DNA from: Mongoliimonas terrestris
GTDB taxonomy: Bacteria; Pseudomonadota; Alphaproteobacteria; Rhizobiales; Pleomorphomonadaceae
Direction: 5' to 3'
NCBI RefSeq assembly: GCF_001927285.1
Contig: NZ_MSIG01000001.1
Coordinates: 124,001-188,000 of the forward strand
Length of the DNA: 64,000 bases
Shown: positions 28,901 to 37,282 of the stretch, piece after piece
Layout of the letters: each line of letters opens with the position of its first letter
Numbering within the stretch: the first letter of the stretch is position 1
Made by a program: the position numbers and the translations under genes
Notes under the pieces: model-generated
Told to the model about the DNA's origin: nothing
Seen by the model: only the letters and a program-made list of their open reading frames with translations
Database searches by the model: none

Positions 28901-31900
28901 GTCCGCATAGAGGATGGGCGCCGCGGCCCGCTGGAAGTCGGCGGCCTCGTCGGCCGTCACGCCCAGATGGCGCAATTCCACCTGCGCCTGCGTCCACGCA
29001 AGGGTCTTCGCCCGGTCGAAGGCATTGCGGTCGTGGTGGGTGTCGACGAGGTCAAGGAGGCCTTCGCGCGTGTCGGCCACCACGGTCCAGAAGGCCACCC
29101 GGACGACCCGGCCCGGCGGCACCCGGACGCGGCGCCGGATCGAGAAGATCGGATCGAGCACGGTGCCGACCGTGCCGGACAGCGGCGCGCCCGCGCGCAC
29201 CGCCGGCGCCGTCGCGGTCGACCGGGCCCCGCCGTGGAAGCGCGCCCGGTCGGTCTCATGGGTGGGATCGGCGATGATCTCGCCTTCGACCACCGCGAAA
29301 TGGGCGGCCCACATGCGGGGCTCGTCCGGGGAGCGGGGCCGGCGCGTGGCGATCACCGCGCCGAAGTCCGGCAGGGCGGCAGTCTCCACGAACATCTTGG
29401 CGAAGGCCGGATGGACGGCGTCGGCCGTCGGCGTGGTCAGCACGAGTTCGGCGTAGGTGGTCAGTTCGATGTCGCGCGCCTTGCGCCCGTGGTTGGCGAG
29501 CGACACGCGCCGGACTTCGCCGTCGTTCTCGCCGGAGACGAGGACGTCCATCGTGGTGACGAGCGTGCCGCGATGGCTGGTGAATTCGGCATGGTCCTCG
29601 CGGAAGGTCACGGTCGCCGCGTCGGCGCCGGAAGGGCCGGCGCGGTCGGCCGCCGACCAGACGTCTCCGCTCGCCACGTCCCGGAGGAAGATCAGCGATC
29701 CGCCGGTCTCGCGGGTGGCGTCCTCCTGCCAGCGCGTCACGGCGAGATCCCCCCAGCGGCTGTAGCCGGCCCCGGCGGCCGTCAGCATCACGCTGTAGCG
29801 CCCGTTGGAGAGGAGATGGGTCACCGGCGGGCCGGCCATCGGCAGGGCGTGGCGGCGCATCGAGGTCGGCTCGGCGCCGTCGGCGCGCTCGGAGGCCCGC
29901 ACCTCCTCGGCCTTCGGCCTGAGAACCGGCACGTCGCGCGGCATGCGCTCCTGGAGCAGGAGTTCGCTCGCCTGGATCATCGGCTCGCGATGGAAGCAGG
30001 CCCGCATGCGCCCGTCCTCAAGCGCGTTGGCGATCGCCACGATCGTCATGCCCTGGTGGTGGGCCATGAAGTTGCGCACCAGCACCACCGTGCCCCCGAC
30101 CGGCAGCCGCGACGGCGTGTAGTCGAGCGCCTCGATGAAGCCGAAGCGGGCCTTGGCGCCGAGGGTCTCCAGCCGGCGGAAGTTGGCGAGCGCCGCGACC
30201 GGATCGACCATGGCGGCAAGGCCGGTCGCATAGGGCGCGATCACGGTGTTGTCGGCCAGACCGCGCTTCAGCCCGAGCCCGGGCACGCCGAAGTTGGAAT
30301 ACTGGTAGGTGAGCTCCAGGTCGCGGGCGCTGAAGGCGGACTCCGAAATGCCCCACGGCACGCCGAGCCGGCGCGCATGGTCCTGCTGGCGCGCCACCAC
30401 AAGCCGGTTGGTCTGTTCCAGGAGGCTGCCGGCCGGGGCCCGCATCACCAGGGAGGGCATCAGGTATTCGAACATGGAGCCGGACCAGGAGATCAGCGCC
30501 GAGGCGGCGCCGAGCGGCGTGGCGGCCCGGCCGAGGCGGAACCAGTGCCGGGTCGGCACGTCGCCCTTGGCGATCGCGAACAGGCTGGCGAGCCGGGCCT
30601 CCGAGGCGAGGAGGTCGTAGCAATTGGCGTCGAGCCCGTTGTCCGGGACCGAATAGCCGATCGACAGCAGATTTCGGTCCGGGTCGAGCAGGAAGGCGAA
30701 GTCCATCGCCAGCGCGAAGCGTCTCGCTTCAGCCGCCAGCCCGGTCAGGCGGCCGGCAAGCGCCGCGCGCTCGGCCGGCGTCGAGGCGCGGTCGCGCGCC
30801 TCCTCCCCCACCAGACGGCCAAGGGCCGCGGTCCAGAACACCACGTCGGCGGGCTCGTCGGGGTCCTCGCCGGAGACGAGGAGGACCGCCGCCCGCGACG
30901 CCTTGTCGGTCAGGCGCCGCAGCACCGGGGAGAGGCTTTCCAGGGCCAAGGGGTCGGCGAGCCGTTCGGCAAGCTCGTCGAGCACCGTGCGGAGCTCCGC
31001 GCGCGCCTTCGGGCTGCCGCCGGCCTCGTCGAGCGCTTCCAGGGCGAGCGCGAGCGTGTCCGACATCCCGGCGCGCATGTCGGGTCCGCCCGCACCGGCG
31101 GCCCACTCGTCGCAGGCGTTCGCGAAGGCGATCAGGTGTCCGGCGAGATTGCCGCTGTCCACCGACGAGACGTACTGCGGATCGAGGACCCTCAGATCCG
31201 TCGTCTCGTACCAGTTGAAGAAGTGCCCCTTGAAGCGGCGCATCCGCCGCAGCGACGCGAAGGTCGCGTCCAGCCGATCGGCGGTCTCGTTCGCACCGGT
31301 CCAGCCGAAATCCCGCGCCACCACCGCCGACAGGAGATAGAGCCCGATGTTCGTCGGCGATGTCCGGTGGGCGACCACCGGCGACGGAGTTTCCTGGAAG
31401 TTGTCCGGCGGGAGCATGGAGTCGGCCGGCGTGACGAAGGTCTCGAAATAGCGCCATGTCCGCCGCGCGATCAGCCGCAGGGGTCGCGGGTCCGCGGCCG
31501 CGGCCGCCAGCGCGGCCGACTGGTGGGGTGCCCGGCTGATCACGAAGGCGACGGCGGGCGCCGCGATCCAAAGGCCCGCGAAGGCGAGCGCCAGGGGCCA
31601 GGCGCCGGGCGCGAGCACGACCGGGACCCCGGCGGTGACGACCCCGAGCGCCATGCCGGGCGCCATGCGGCGGGCAAAGCCGGCAAGCCCCGTGCGCGGG
31701 GCGGCCGACGAGGACGCCGCGGTCGTCCATTCCAGGAGGTTGCGGCGCGTGACGACGAGCCGGACCAGCGTCCGGGTGATCGCGTCGAGGCTCTCGGCGG
31801 CATGGTCGGCCAGGAACACCACGTCGAGCGCGACGCGCTGAGCCGCGGCGCGAACGTCGCCTGAAAGACGCGCCAGATGGCTGCGCAGCCGGATGCCCGA

Positions 31901-34495
31901 GCGGCTCGGAACGAGGGAGAAGGCGATCGGCAGGAAGGCCGGTATGGCAAGCGTCGCCAGCACCAGCAGCGCGGCGCCGACCGCCGCCGGCAGCGGCATC
32001 AGGAAGGCGAGGGCAAGGGCCGCCATCCGGGTCGGCGCCAGCAGCGAGCGCCGCAGGTTGTCGAGCATCTTCACCCGGCCCACGGCCGGCATCGGCCGGG
32101 CGCTCTTGCCGAGGCCGAGGATCCACGGCAGGAGCTGCCAGTCGCCGCGCATCCAGCGGTGCTGGCGCTTGGCCGAAACGTCGTAGCGGGCGGGGAAATC
32201 CTCCACCACCTCCACGTCGGAGGCGAGCCCCGCCCGGGCGTAGACCCCTTCGAAGAGGTCGTGGCTAAGCATGGTGTCGTCGGGGACGCGGCCGGCGAGG
32301 GCCGCCTCGAAGATGTCGACCTCGTAGATGCCCTTGCCCGTGTAGGAGCCCTCGCCGAAAAGGTCCTGGTAGACGTCCGAGACGGCGGCCGCATAGGGGT
32401 CCATGCCGCCCGGGGCGGAATAGACGCGCTGGAAGGCGGAGCCCTCCGATCCCACCGGCAGCGACGGCGTGACGCGCGGCTGCAGGATCCCGTAGCCGCC
32501 GACCACGCGCTGGCGGGCGGCGTCGAACACGGGCCGGTTCAGCGGATGGGCCATCTTGCCGACCAGCCGGCCGGCGGTGTCGCGCGGCAGGCGGGTGTCG
32601 GCGTCGAGCGTCACCACATAGCGCACGTCGGCCGGCACGACGGGGTGCCTGCCGTTCGACCCGAGGAAGCTGGTGTCCGTGGCGCCGCGCAGGAGACGGT
32701 TCAACTCGTGCAGCTTGCCGCGCTTGCGCTCCCACCCCATCCAGGTCCCCTCGCCGGCGTCGAAGAGGCGGCGGCGAATGAGGAAGAGAAAGCGCGGCCC
32801 GCCCGGCGCCGGCCCGTGGCGGGCGTTGAGCCGATCGATCGCCGCATGGGCGGCGTCGATGAGGCCCACGTCCTCGTGCCGGGTCTCGGTGGCCCAGTCG
32901 ATGCCGTCGGCCACAAGGGCGAAGCTGATGTCGCCGCCGTTCCCGGACAGGAAGTGCACCTCGAGACGCTCGATCTGCTCCAGGAGGTCCGCCTCTCCGG
33001 TCATCAGCGTCGGCACCACGACGAGGGTGCGCAACCCCTCGGGGATGCCCTCGGTCAAGGCCAGCGCCGGCAGGGCGTTCGCGCCGAAGTTCCAGGCGAC
33101 GAGCCGGTTCACCACCGTCGCCGCCACCTCGGTCGCCGGGAGATAGAGGGCCGCCGCAAAGAGGGCGAGGAGCAGGGGCGGAACCGCCGCGCCGCCGATC
33201 GCCATCACGGCGCCGAGGACCAGGACCACGGCGGTCAGCTGGATCGCCAGGAGATAGCCGCCGATGCCCATCCGGCGCTGAAACCGGTTCAGCCGCAGAC
33301 CGACCGGCTGACGAAACCCGATGGCGTGTTCCAGCGCCGCACGGCCGTCCGAGATCAGGTGGTAGCCGGGATCGCGCACGCGCTCGCGGTCGTCCGCGTC
33401 GGCCGTAGCCCCCGCCGCTTCCGCCAGGGCGAGCGCCCGGTCGGTCACCTCCAGCTCGGAAAGCCGGGATCCCCGGGCGAGCAGTTCGATCGCGCTGCGG
33501 TACTGGTTGCGGGTGGCGAAATCCATCGCCGCGAAGCCGCTCGACTGAACGAGCCGGGCATCCACCAGGCTGACGCTCTCGAACATCTCGGTCCAGTCGA
33601 GATCGGAGATCAGCCGCATGCTGGTGATGATGTTGCGCACCGTGACGTTGGAGGCGCCCTGGCGCTGCTGGGCGTTGTGCACGACCTCCTCCACGGAGCG
33701 CCCCTGCTTGCGCAACTGGCCCTCCAGCCAGCCGAGCGCGGGCGTGGTCTGCGGGTCCTGGTCCCGCAGCCGCTTGGCGATCTGCGCGGCGAAGCGCTCC
33801 GACAGGGCCTCGGCGGGCAACGCCGGCAGGACGGCGGTCCCGCCGGGCGACTCGGCCGCCGCCTTGAGGATGGCGTCGGCCAGGGTATCGGCCTCCGCGC
33901 GCAGCCTGCGGCCGATCGAGATCTGGTCGGACAGGCGCCGGAGGTTCTCCACCAGCACGATGCGCAAGGTGATCGCCACCGCCCAGAGTTCGCCGATCTC
34001 CAGCGGCTGGACGCTTTGGTAGGCCATCAGGAAGCGCCGCAGCGTCGCCTGGTCGAAATGGCTGTCGGTGTGGGCGACGAAGGCCCAGGCGAGGCCGAAG
34101 ACGCGCGGGTAGCCGACAAAGGGCCCGTCGGCGAGCTTCGGCAGCTGGCGATAGAACCCCGCCGGGAGGTCGTCGCGGATCTCGCGGATCTGCGCTTCCA
34201 CCAGATGGTAGTTGTCGAGCAGCCATTCGGCGGCCGGAACGACCGTGTGGCTGGTCTCCATCTCGGCCGCGCTGGACCGGTAGGCGGCGAGCAGCACCGC
34301 GGCGTTGGCGTCGAGCCGGGCCCGGAGCGGCGGCACGGCGGGAGGCCGGCGGGTCACGCGCTGGGCGGCGGCGAGGCTCTCGGCGTGCTGCTCGAGCCGT
34401 TCGACCCCGAACAGCTCCTCGCGCACGGGCGCGCTGTCCGACAGGAAGGGCACTGGCGCCGATCGCCGGAACACCGTGTGGGGAAGAGGGATCAT
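25985..34495 (-). CDS. ndvB: Cyclic beta-1,2-glucan synthase (GT84-GH94 multidomain membrane enzyme)
   Basis: 2836 residues from the ATG at 34495 (AAAGG upstream), matching the ~2,800-residue NdvB/ChvB family. The enzyme starts beta-1,2-glucan chains from UDP-glucose on itself, extends, cyclises and trims them, giving periplasmic osmoregulated glucans. Order: N-terminal helical region; membrane segments near 415-455; glycosyltransferase domain with LDADTRLPRD near 631 and QHRWMRGDW; more membrane helices near 820-860 and 950-990; a glycoamylase-like domain with YQYSNFGVPGLGLKRG near 1400; then carbohydrate-binding and GH94 phosphorylase modules with GTGDWNDGMN near 2518 (general acid Asp). 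It is transcribed alone. Its end overlaps a repeat element that supplies the stop codon. In rhizobia and brucellae such genes matter for hypo-osmotic growth and host interaction. Confidence 0.96.
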   Translation of the reverse strand: MIPLPHTVFRRSAPVPFLSDSAPVREELFGVERLEQHAESLAAAQRVTRRPPAVPPLRARLDANAAVLLAAYRSSAAEMETSHTVVPAAEWLLDNYHLVEAQIREIRDDLPAGFYRQLPKLADGPFVGYPRVFGLAWAFVAHTDSHFDQATLRRFLMAYQSVQPLEIGELWAVAITLRIVLVENLRRLSDQISIGRRLRAEADTLADAILKAAAESPGGTAVLPALPAEALSERFAAQIAKRLRDQDPQTTPALGWLEGQLRKQGRSVEEVVHNAQQRQGASNVTVRNIITSMRLISDLDWTEMFESVSLVDARLVQSSGFAAMDFATRNQYRSAIELLARGSRLSELEVTDRALALAEAAGATADADDRERVRDPGYHLISDGRAALEHAIGFRQPVGLRLNRFQRRMGIGGYLLAIQLTAVVLVLGAVMAIGGAAVPPLLLALFAAALYLPATEVAATVVNRLVAWNFGANALPALALTEGIPEGLRTLVVVPTLMTGEADLLEQIERLEVHFLSGNGGDISFALVADGIDWATETRHEDVGLIDAAHAAIDRLNARHGPAPGGPRFLFLIRRRLFDAGEGTWMGWERKRGKLHELNRLLRGATDTSFLGSNGRHPVVPADVRYVVTLDADTRLPRDTAGRLVGKMAHPLNRPVFDAARQRVVGGYGILQPRVTPSLPVGSEGSAFQRVYSAPGGMDPYAAAVSDVYQDLFGEGSYTGKGIYEVDIFEAALAGRVPDDTMLSHDLFEGVYARAGLASDVEVVEDFPARYDVSAKRQHRWMRGDWQLLPWILGLGKSARPMPAVGRVKMLDNLRRSLLAPTRMAALALAFLMPLPAAVGAALLVLATLAIPAFLPIAFSLVPSRSGIRLRSHLARLSGDVRAAAQRVALDVVFLADHAAESLDAITRTLVRLVVTRRNLLEWTTAASSSAAPRTGLAGFARRMAPGMALGVVTAGVPVVLAPGAWPLALAFAGLWIAAPAVAFVISRAPHQSAALAAAAADPRPLRLIARRTWRYFETFVTPADSMLPPDNFQETPSPVVAHRTSPTNIGLYLLSAVVARDFGWTGANETADRLDATFASLRRMRRFKGHFFNWYETTDLRVLDPQYVSSVDSGNLAGHLIAFANACDEWAAGAGGPDMRAGMSDTLALALEALDEAGGSPKARAELRTVLDELAERLADPLALESLSPVLRRLTDKASRAAVLLVSGEDPDEPADVVFWTAALGRLVGEEARDRASTPAERAALAGRLTGLAAEARRFALAMDFAFLLDPDRNLLSIGYSVPDNGLDANCYDLLASEARLASLFAIAKGDVPTRHWFRLGRAATPLGAASALISWSGSMFEYLMPSLVMRAPAGSLLEQTNRLVVARQQDHARRLGVPWGISESAFSARDLELTYQYSNFGVPGLGLKRGLADNTVIAPYATGLAAMVDPVAALANFRRLETLGAKARFGFIEALDYTPSRLPVGGTVVLVRNFMAHHQGMTIVAIANALEDGRMRACFHREPMIQASELLLQERMPRDVPVLRPKAEEVRASERADGAEPTSMRRHALPMAGPPVTHLLSNGRYSVMLTAAGAGYSRWGDLAVTRWQEDATRETGGSLIFLRDVASGDVWSAADRAGPSGADAATVTFREDHAEFTSHRGTLVTTMDVLVSGENDGEVRRVSLANHGRKARDIELTTYAELVLTTPTADAVHPAFAKMFVETAALPDFGAVIATRRPRSPDEPRMWAAHFAVVEGEIIADPTHETDRARFHGGARSTATAPAVRAGAPLSGTVGTVLDPIFSIRRRVRVPPGRVVRVAFWTVVADTREGLLDLVDTHHDRNAFDRAKTLAWTQAQVELRHLGVTADEAADFQRAAAPILYADRRFRPAPEALSRGLGAQSGLWPLALSGDIPIVVLRIDDVEDMRHVRQVLRAHEYWRSKQLRVDVVILNERTSSYIQDLQTAVETAVRSSQARPRLGTAPTQGTVTSLRTDLMSAEARALLLSSARLVLVARLGSIADQLMRLRTPTAAAAPAPIVPGVVRRPLPREAAATAAAGLEFFNGLGGFAEDGREYVTVLGPGQVTPAPWINVIANAHFGFHVSAEGSGTTWAASSRENQLTAWSNDPVLDPSGEALLLRDEETGALFGPTAHALRDGGVYVARHGFGYSRFEHEAEGIALDLVQFVPLDKTAKISRLSIRNTGSTARRLSVTGLAEWVLGTARGASAPFIATWIDAPSGAMMARNPWSNAFGGRVAFADLGGRQTAWTADRTEFLGRGGPDRPAGLDGTAPLSGAVGAGLDPCAALQTVIGLAPGESTTLTWTIGQAASAEEASALVLDLRNADPDAMLAAIRTHWAELLGAVQVRTPDRAMDVMLNGWLLYQTLACRITARSAFYQASGAYGFRDQLQDTMALTFARPEETRRHLLRVAGRQFPEGDVQHWWLPHSGQGVRTRISDDRVWLGYAAATYVTTSGDAGVLDERVPFLEGPDLRPGEHDAFFQPTVSEETATLFEHCARGIDQCIALTGAHGLPLIGTGDWNDGMNRVGEGGRGESVWLGWLLVRTIALLGPIAEGRDPARAARWRAHAAAVAAAIERDGWDGAWYRRATFDDGAWLGSATSGECTIDSIAQSWAVLSGAADPVRAAAAMAAVETHLVRRDDGIALLFTPPFDRTERDPGYIKGYPPGLRENGGQYSHAAMWAILAFARLGDGDRAAALFQLLNPINHARTPAEVHRYKVEPYAVAADVYSVAPHVGRGGWTWYTGAAGWMYRAGVEGILGIRREGDHLVVAPKVPASWDRFEARVVSGSTRYDLVFELGAPMPGGSGEGAAGGSRGDGIRLPLDGGRHALRLPLGV

Positions 34496-35138
34496 CGATC
34501 GCCTTTCAGGCCGACAAGGGCTCGCGACAGGCGACGAGACGATGAGAACCGAGGGATGGGAGAATGCATGCCCGGATGCCGGGGCCACCCGTCGTCCCGG
34601 CGGTCGGTTCGGCGGCATGTCGAGGGCGGTCCGGGAGGCGCCCGGCCGGTCCGGGTGCCGAGCCCGACCGACAGGCGTCGGACACGGACACCCGACCACC
34701 GCGAGACGCCGCAGACCGGCAGTTTCGAGGCACCCGCGATGTCCATATCCTTCATACATGGGAATGCAGGGTCCAAATTCAAGATCAGCGCCAGCACTTT
34801 CCCGCCGTTCGACACCGCGACCGCAAGAAAAAATCCCCGATGCCGGTCCTCTCAAGGGCAAGGCGACTATCGATCAACATCCGGCTGAAAGAAAAAGACG
34901 ATCCCGATACGCGAAGCGCCCGCTCGATTCGGTCGCCGGACGCCGGCTGGACGACCGCACTGCCCGGCGTTCCGCGGCCGGACGGCCGACGGGGTGACGC
35001 CTCCACGCCGCCCGCAACCCACGGCGACAGCGCTCTCGCCGACCGCCTCCGCCGCGCGTCCATCACCGCGGCCCCGCCGTTCGGTGCCTTCGACCGCCCC
35101 CAACCGCCCTCCACTATCCGGGCCGCCTGGCATGCCAC
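34496..35138. other. Intergenic region between ndvB and hyuA1
   Basis: About 640 bp of divergent promoter space. The part at 34740-34920 is poorer in GC than its surroundings and probably holds the ndvB promoter on the minus strand, but no box pair is clear. Open frames that cross it have no ribosome site or family resemblance. The right edge carries the tandem operators described separately. Confidence 0.4.
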
Positions 35139-35153
35139 TTGCATGATCTGCAA
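35139..35153. promoter_or_regulatory. Candidate operator TTGC-N7-GCAA, site 1 (hyuA1)
   Basis: TTGCATGATCTGCAA is a 15-bp palindrome flanked by AC on the left and CT on the right. It starts exactly 21 bp before site 2, two helical turns, so two dimers could bind side by side on the same DNA face in front of hyuA1. Confidence 0.65.
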
Positions 35154-35159
35154 CTTGAC

Positions 35160-35174
35160 TTGCATCCAATGCAA
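35160..35174. promoter_or_regulatory. Candidate operator TTGC-N7-GCAA, site 2 (hyuA1)
   Basis: TTGCATCCAATGCAA, a 15-bp palindrome ending 14 bp before the hyuA1 ATG and 5 bp before its GGAGG ribosome site. A protein bound here would lie at or just downstream of the transcription start, which favours repression. Confidence 0.65.
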
Positions 35175-35188
35175 ACGTGGAGGTTGGG

Positions 35189-37282
35189 ATGGCGTACCGC
35201 ATCGCGGTTGACATCGGCGGCACCTTTTCGGACATCGCCGTGGAGTGTCCGGATGGATCCGTCGTCCTTGAGAAGGCGCCGTCCACGCCCGGCGATCCGG
35301 TCGCCGGCGTGCTCGCCGCCCTCGACGAGGCCGCGTCGGCGGCCGGGGCCACGCGGCGCGCCATCCTGGAGGCCGCCGAGGTCTTCATCTATACGAGCAC
35401 CAAGGCGATCAACGCGGTCGTCACCGGCGCCACCGCCCGCACCGGCTTCGTCACCACCGCCGGCCACCCGGACATCCTGCTCCTGCGCGAAGGCGGGCGC
35501 ACCGACCCGTTCGACTACACCGTGCCCTTCCCGAACCCGCTGGTGCCGCGCCGCTTCACCTACGAGGTCGCGGAGCGCGTCGATCCGGCCGGGCGGGTGC
35601 TCGATCCCCTCGACCCCGCCAGCCTGGAGCGGCTCGCCGCGGCCATCGCCCGCGACGGCGTCGAGGCGGTGGCGGTCTGCCTCCTCTGGTCGATCGTCAA
35701 CCCGGCCCACGAGCGTGCCGTGGGCGATTTCCTCGCCGAACGCTTCCCCGACCTGCCGGTCACCCTCTCCCACCAGCTGAACCCGTGCCTGCGCGAATAC
35801 CGCCGCGCCTCGTCCGCCTGCCTGGACGCCGCGCTGAAGCCGCTGATGTCGGTGCACCTCTCGGCGTTCGAGGCCCGGTTGAGGGCGGAGGGCTTCGCCG
35901 GCACCGCGCTCGCGGTCACGTCGAAGGGGGGCGTGATCCCGATGGCCGCCATGGCGCGCGCGCCCATCCACGCGCTCAACTCCGGCCCCGCCATGGCGCC
36001 GGTGGCCGGCCAGGTGCTGGCCCGGGCGGACGCCGGCACGGACACCGCCATCGTCATCGACACCGGCGGCACGACCTTCGACGTCAGCCTCGTCCGCGAG
36101 GGCACGCTGCCGGTGACCGCCGAACTCTGGATCGGCGGCCGCTACCGCGGCCACATCACCGGCTTTCCGTCGGTGGACGTGGCGAGCGTCGGGGCCGGCG
36201 GCGGCAGCATCGCGCGCGTGGACGACGGCGGGCTCCTCCACGTGGGGCCGGCGAGCGCCGGCGCGGTGCCGGGCCCGGCCTGCTACGGGCGGGGCGGCAC
36301 GGCGCCGACCGTCACGGACGCGGCGCTCGTCCTCGGCTACATCGACCCGGCCACCTTCCTCGGCGGCCGCATGCCGCTCGACCCGGCGCTCGCCCGCGAC
36401 GCGCTCGAACCGCTCGCCGCCGCGCTGGAGATCTCGGTGGACGAGACCGCCGCCGCCATCCTGGAGGTCGCCGGCGAACAGATGGTCCAGGCCATCGAGG
36501 AGGTGACCATCCGGCGCGGCATCGACCCGGCGACCGCGGTGCTCGTCGCCGGCGGCGGCGCGGCCGGCCTGCAGGCGGTGGACCTCGGCCGGCGGCTCGA
36601 TTGCCGGGCCGTGCTCTTCCCCGCCATCGCCCCGGTGATGAGCGCGGTCGGCGCCCTCCTCTCCGACATGCTGCGGGAGGTGCGGGTCACCCGCTTCGCC
36701 CGGCTGGAGGACCTGACGGAGGCGGACCTTGCCGCCATCGGCACGGCGCTTCAGGACAGGATCGCTGCCGAAATGGACGGCGACCCCGGAACGCCGACCC
36801 TGGAGTACTTCCTGGAAGGCCGCTACCAGCGCCAGATCTGGGAGATCGAGATCCCGCTCGGGAGCCGTCTGCCGGCCGTGGCGGACCTTGGCGCCGTGCG
36901 CGCCGCCTTCGACCGCATGCACGCGCGGCTCTACGGCATCGGCGACGAACGGTCCGCGGTGGAGGTCGTCTCCTGGGGGCTGCGCGCCCGCACGGTTCAG
37001 CGGACGGGCCGGGGCCTTCCCGAGGCCCCCGCCGCCCGGATGGCGGACGGCACGCCGCCCCGGCGACGCAGGGCCATCTTCCCCGGCATCGGCGCCGTGG
37101 AGGTGCCGGTGCTCGACCCGTCGGAGATCGGCGCGCGGGTGCCCGGCCCCGTCATCGTGGAGTCCGCCTACACCACCATCGTGATTCCGCCCGGCGCGGA
37201 CATCGCCGCCACCCGCCACGGCCTGATGGCCACCCTCCGCGCCACCGTCGGCGAACACGGCTCCAGGGAGAACGCCGCATGA
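35189..37282 (+). CDS. Hydantoinase/oxoprolinase family protein, HyuA-type ATP-binding subunit (pair 1)
   Basis: 697 residues from the ATG at 35189 (GGAGG upstream; a GTG at 35177 is less likely). HyuA architecture: N-terminal Hydant_A_N with the ATP-binding loop DIGGTFSDIAV, then hydantoinase_A with VIDTGGTTFDVSLV near 289-302 and VAGGGAAGLQAVDLG near 455, in the ASKHA (actin-like kinase) fold. The C-terminal part has LEGRYQRQIWEIEIP. In this family (N-methylhydantoinase, 5-oxoprolinase, caprolactamase, acetone and acetophenone carboxylases) the subunit phosphorylates the substrate and its HyuB partner completes amide opening or carboxylation. It overlaps hyuB1 by 4 nt. A paralogous pair lies at 49699-53557. 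Confidence 0.92.
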   Translation: MAYRIAVDIGGTFSDIAVECPDGSVVLEKAPSTPGDPVAGVLAALDEAASAAGATRRAILEAAEVFIYTSTKAINAVVTGATARTGFVTTAGHPDILLLREGGRTDPFDYTVPFPNPLVPRRFTYEVAERVDPAGRVLDPLDPASLERLAAAIARDGVEAVAVCLLWSIVNPAHERAVGDFLAERFPDLPVTLSHQLNPCLREYRRASSACLDAALKPLMSVHLSAFEARLRAEGFAGTALAVTSKGGVIPMAAMARAPIHALNSGPAMAPVAGQVLARADAGTDTAIVIDTGGTTFDVSLVREGTLPVTAELWIGGRYRGHITGFPSVDVASVGAGGGSIARVDDGGLLHVGPASAGAVPGPACYGRGGTAPTVTDAALVLGYIDPATFLGGRMPLDPALARDALEPLAAALEISVDETAAAILEVAGEQMVQAIEEVTIRRGIDPATAVLVAGGGAAGLQAVDLGRRLDCRAVLFPAIAPVMSAVGALLSDMLREVRVTRFARLEDLTEADLAAIGTALQDRIAAEMDGDPGTPTLEYFLEGRYQRQIWEIEIPLGSRLPAVADLGAVRAAFDRMHARLYGIGDERSAVEVVSWGLRARTVQRTGRGLPEAPAARMADGTPPRRRRAIFPGIGAVEVPVLDPSEIGARVPGPVIVESAYTTIVIPPGADIAATRHGLMATLRATVGEHGSRENAA

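Noticed and set aside
25970..31864. Open frame of 1964 codons on the plus strand opposite the glucan synthase gene
   Set aside because: Its product is a shadow of high-GC codon use, rich in R, G, A and H with no domain motif, while the minus strand carries clear NdvB motifs throughout.
34785..35174. 129-codon minus-strand frame starting in the hyuA1 operators
   Set aside because: Its ATG comes from the palindrome TTGCATCCAATGCAA itself. No ribosome site and no recognisable product.
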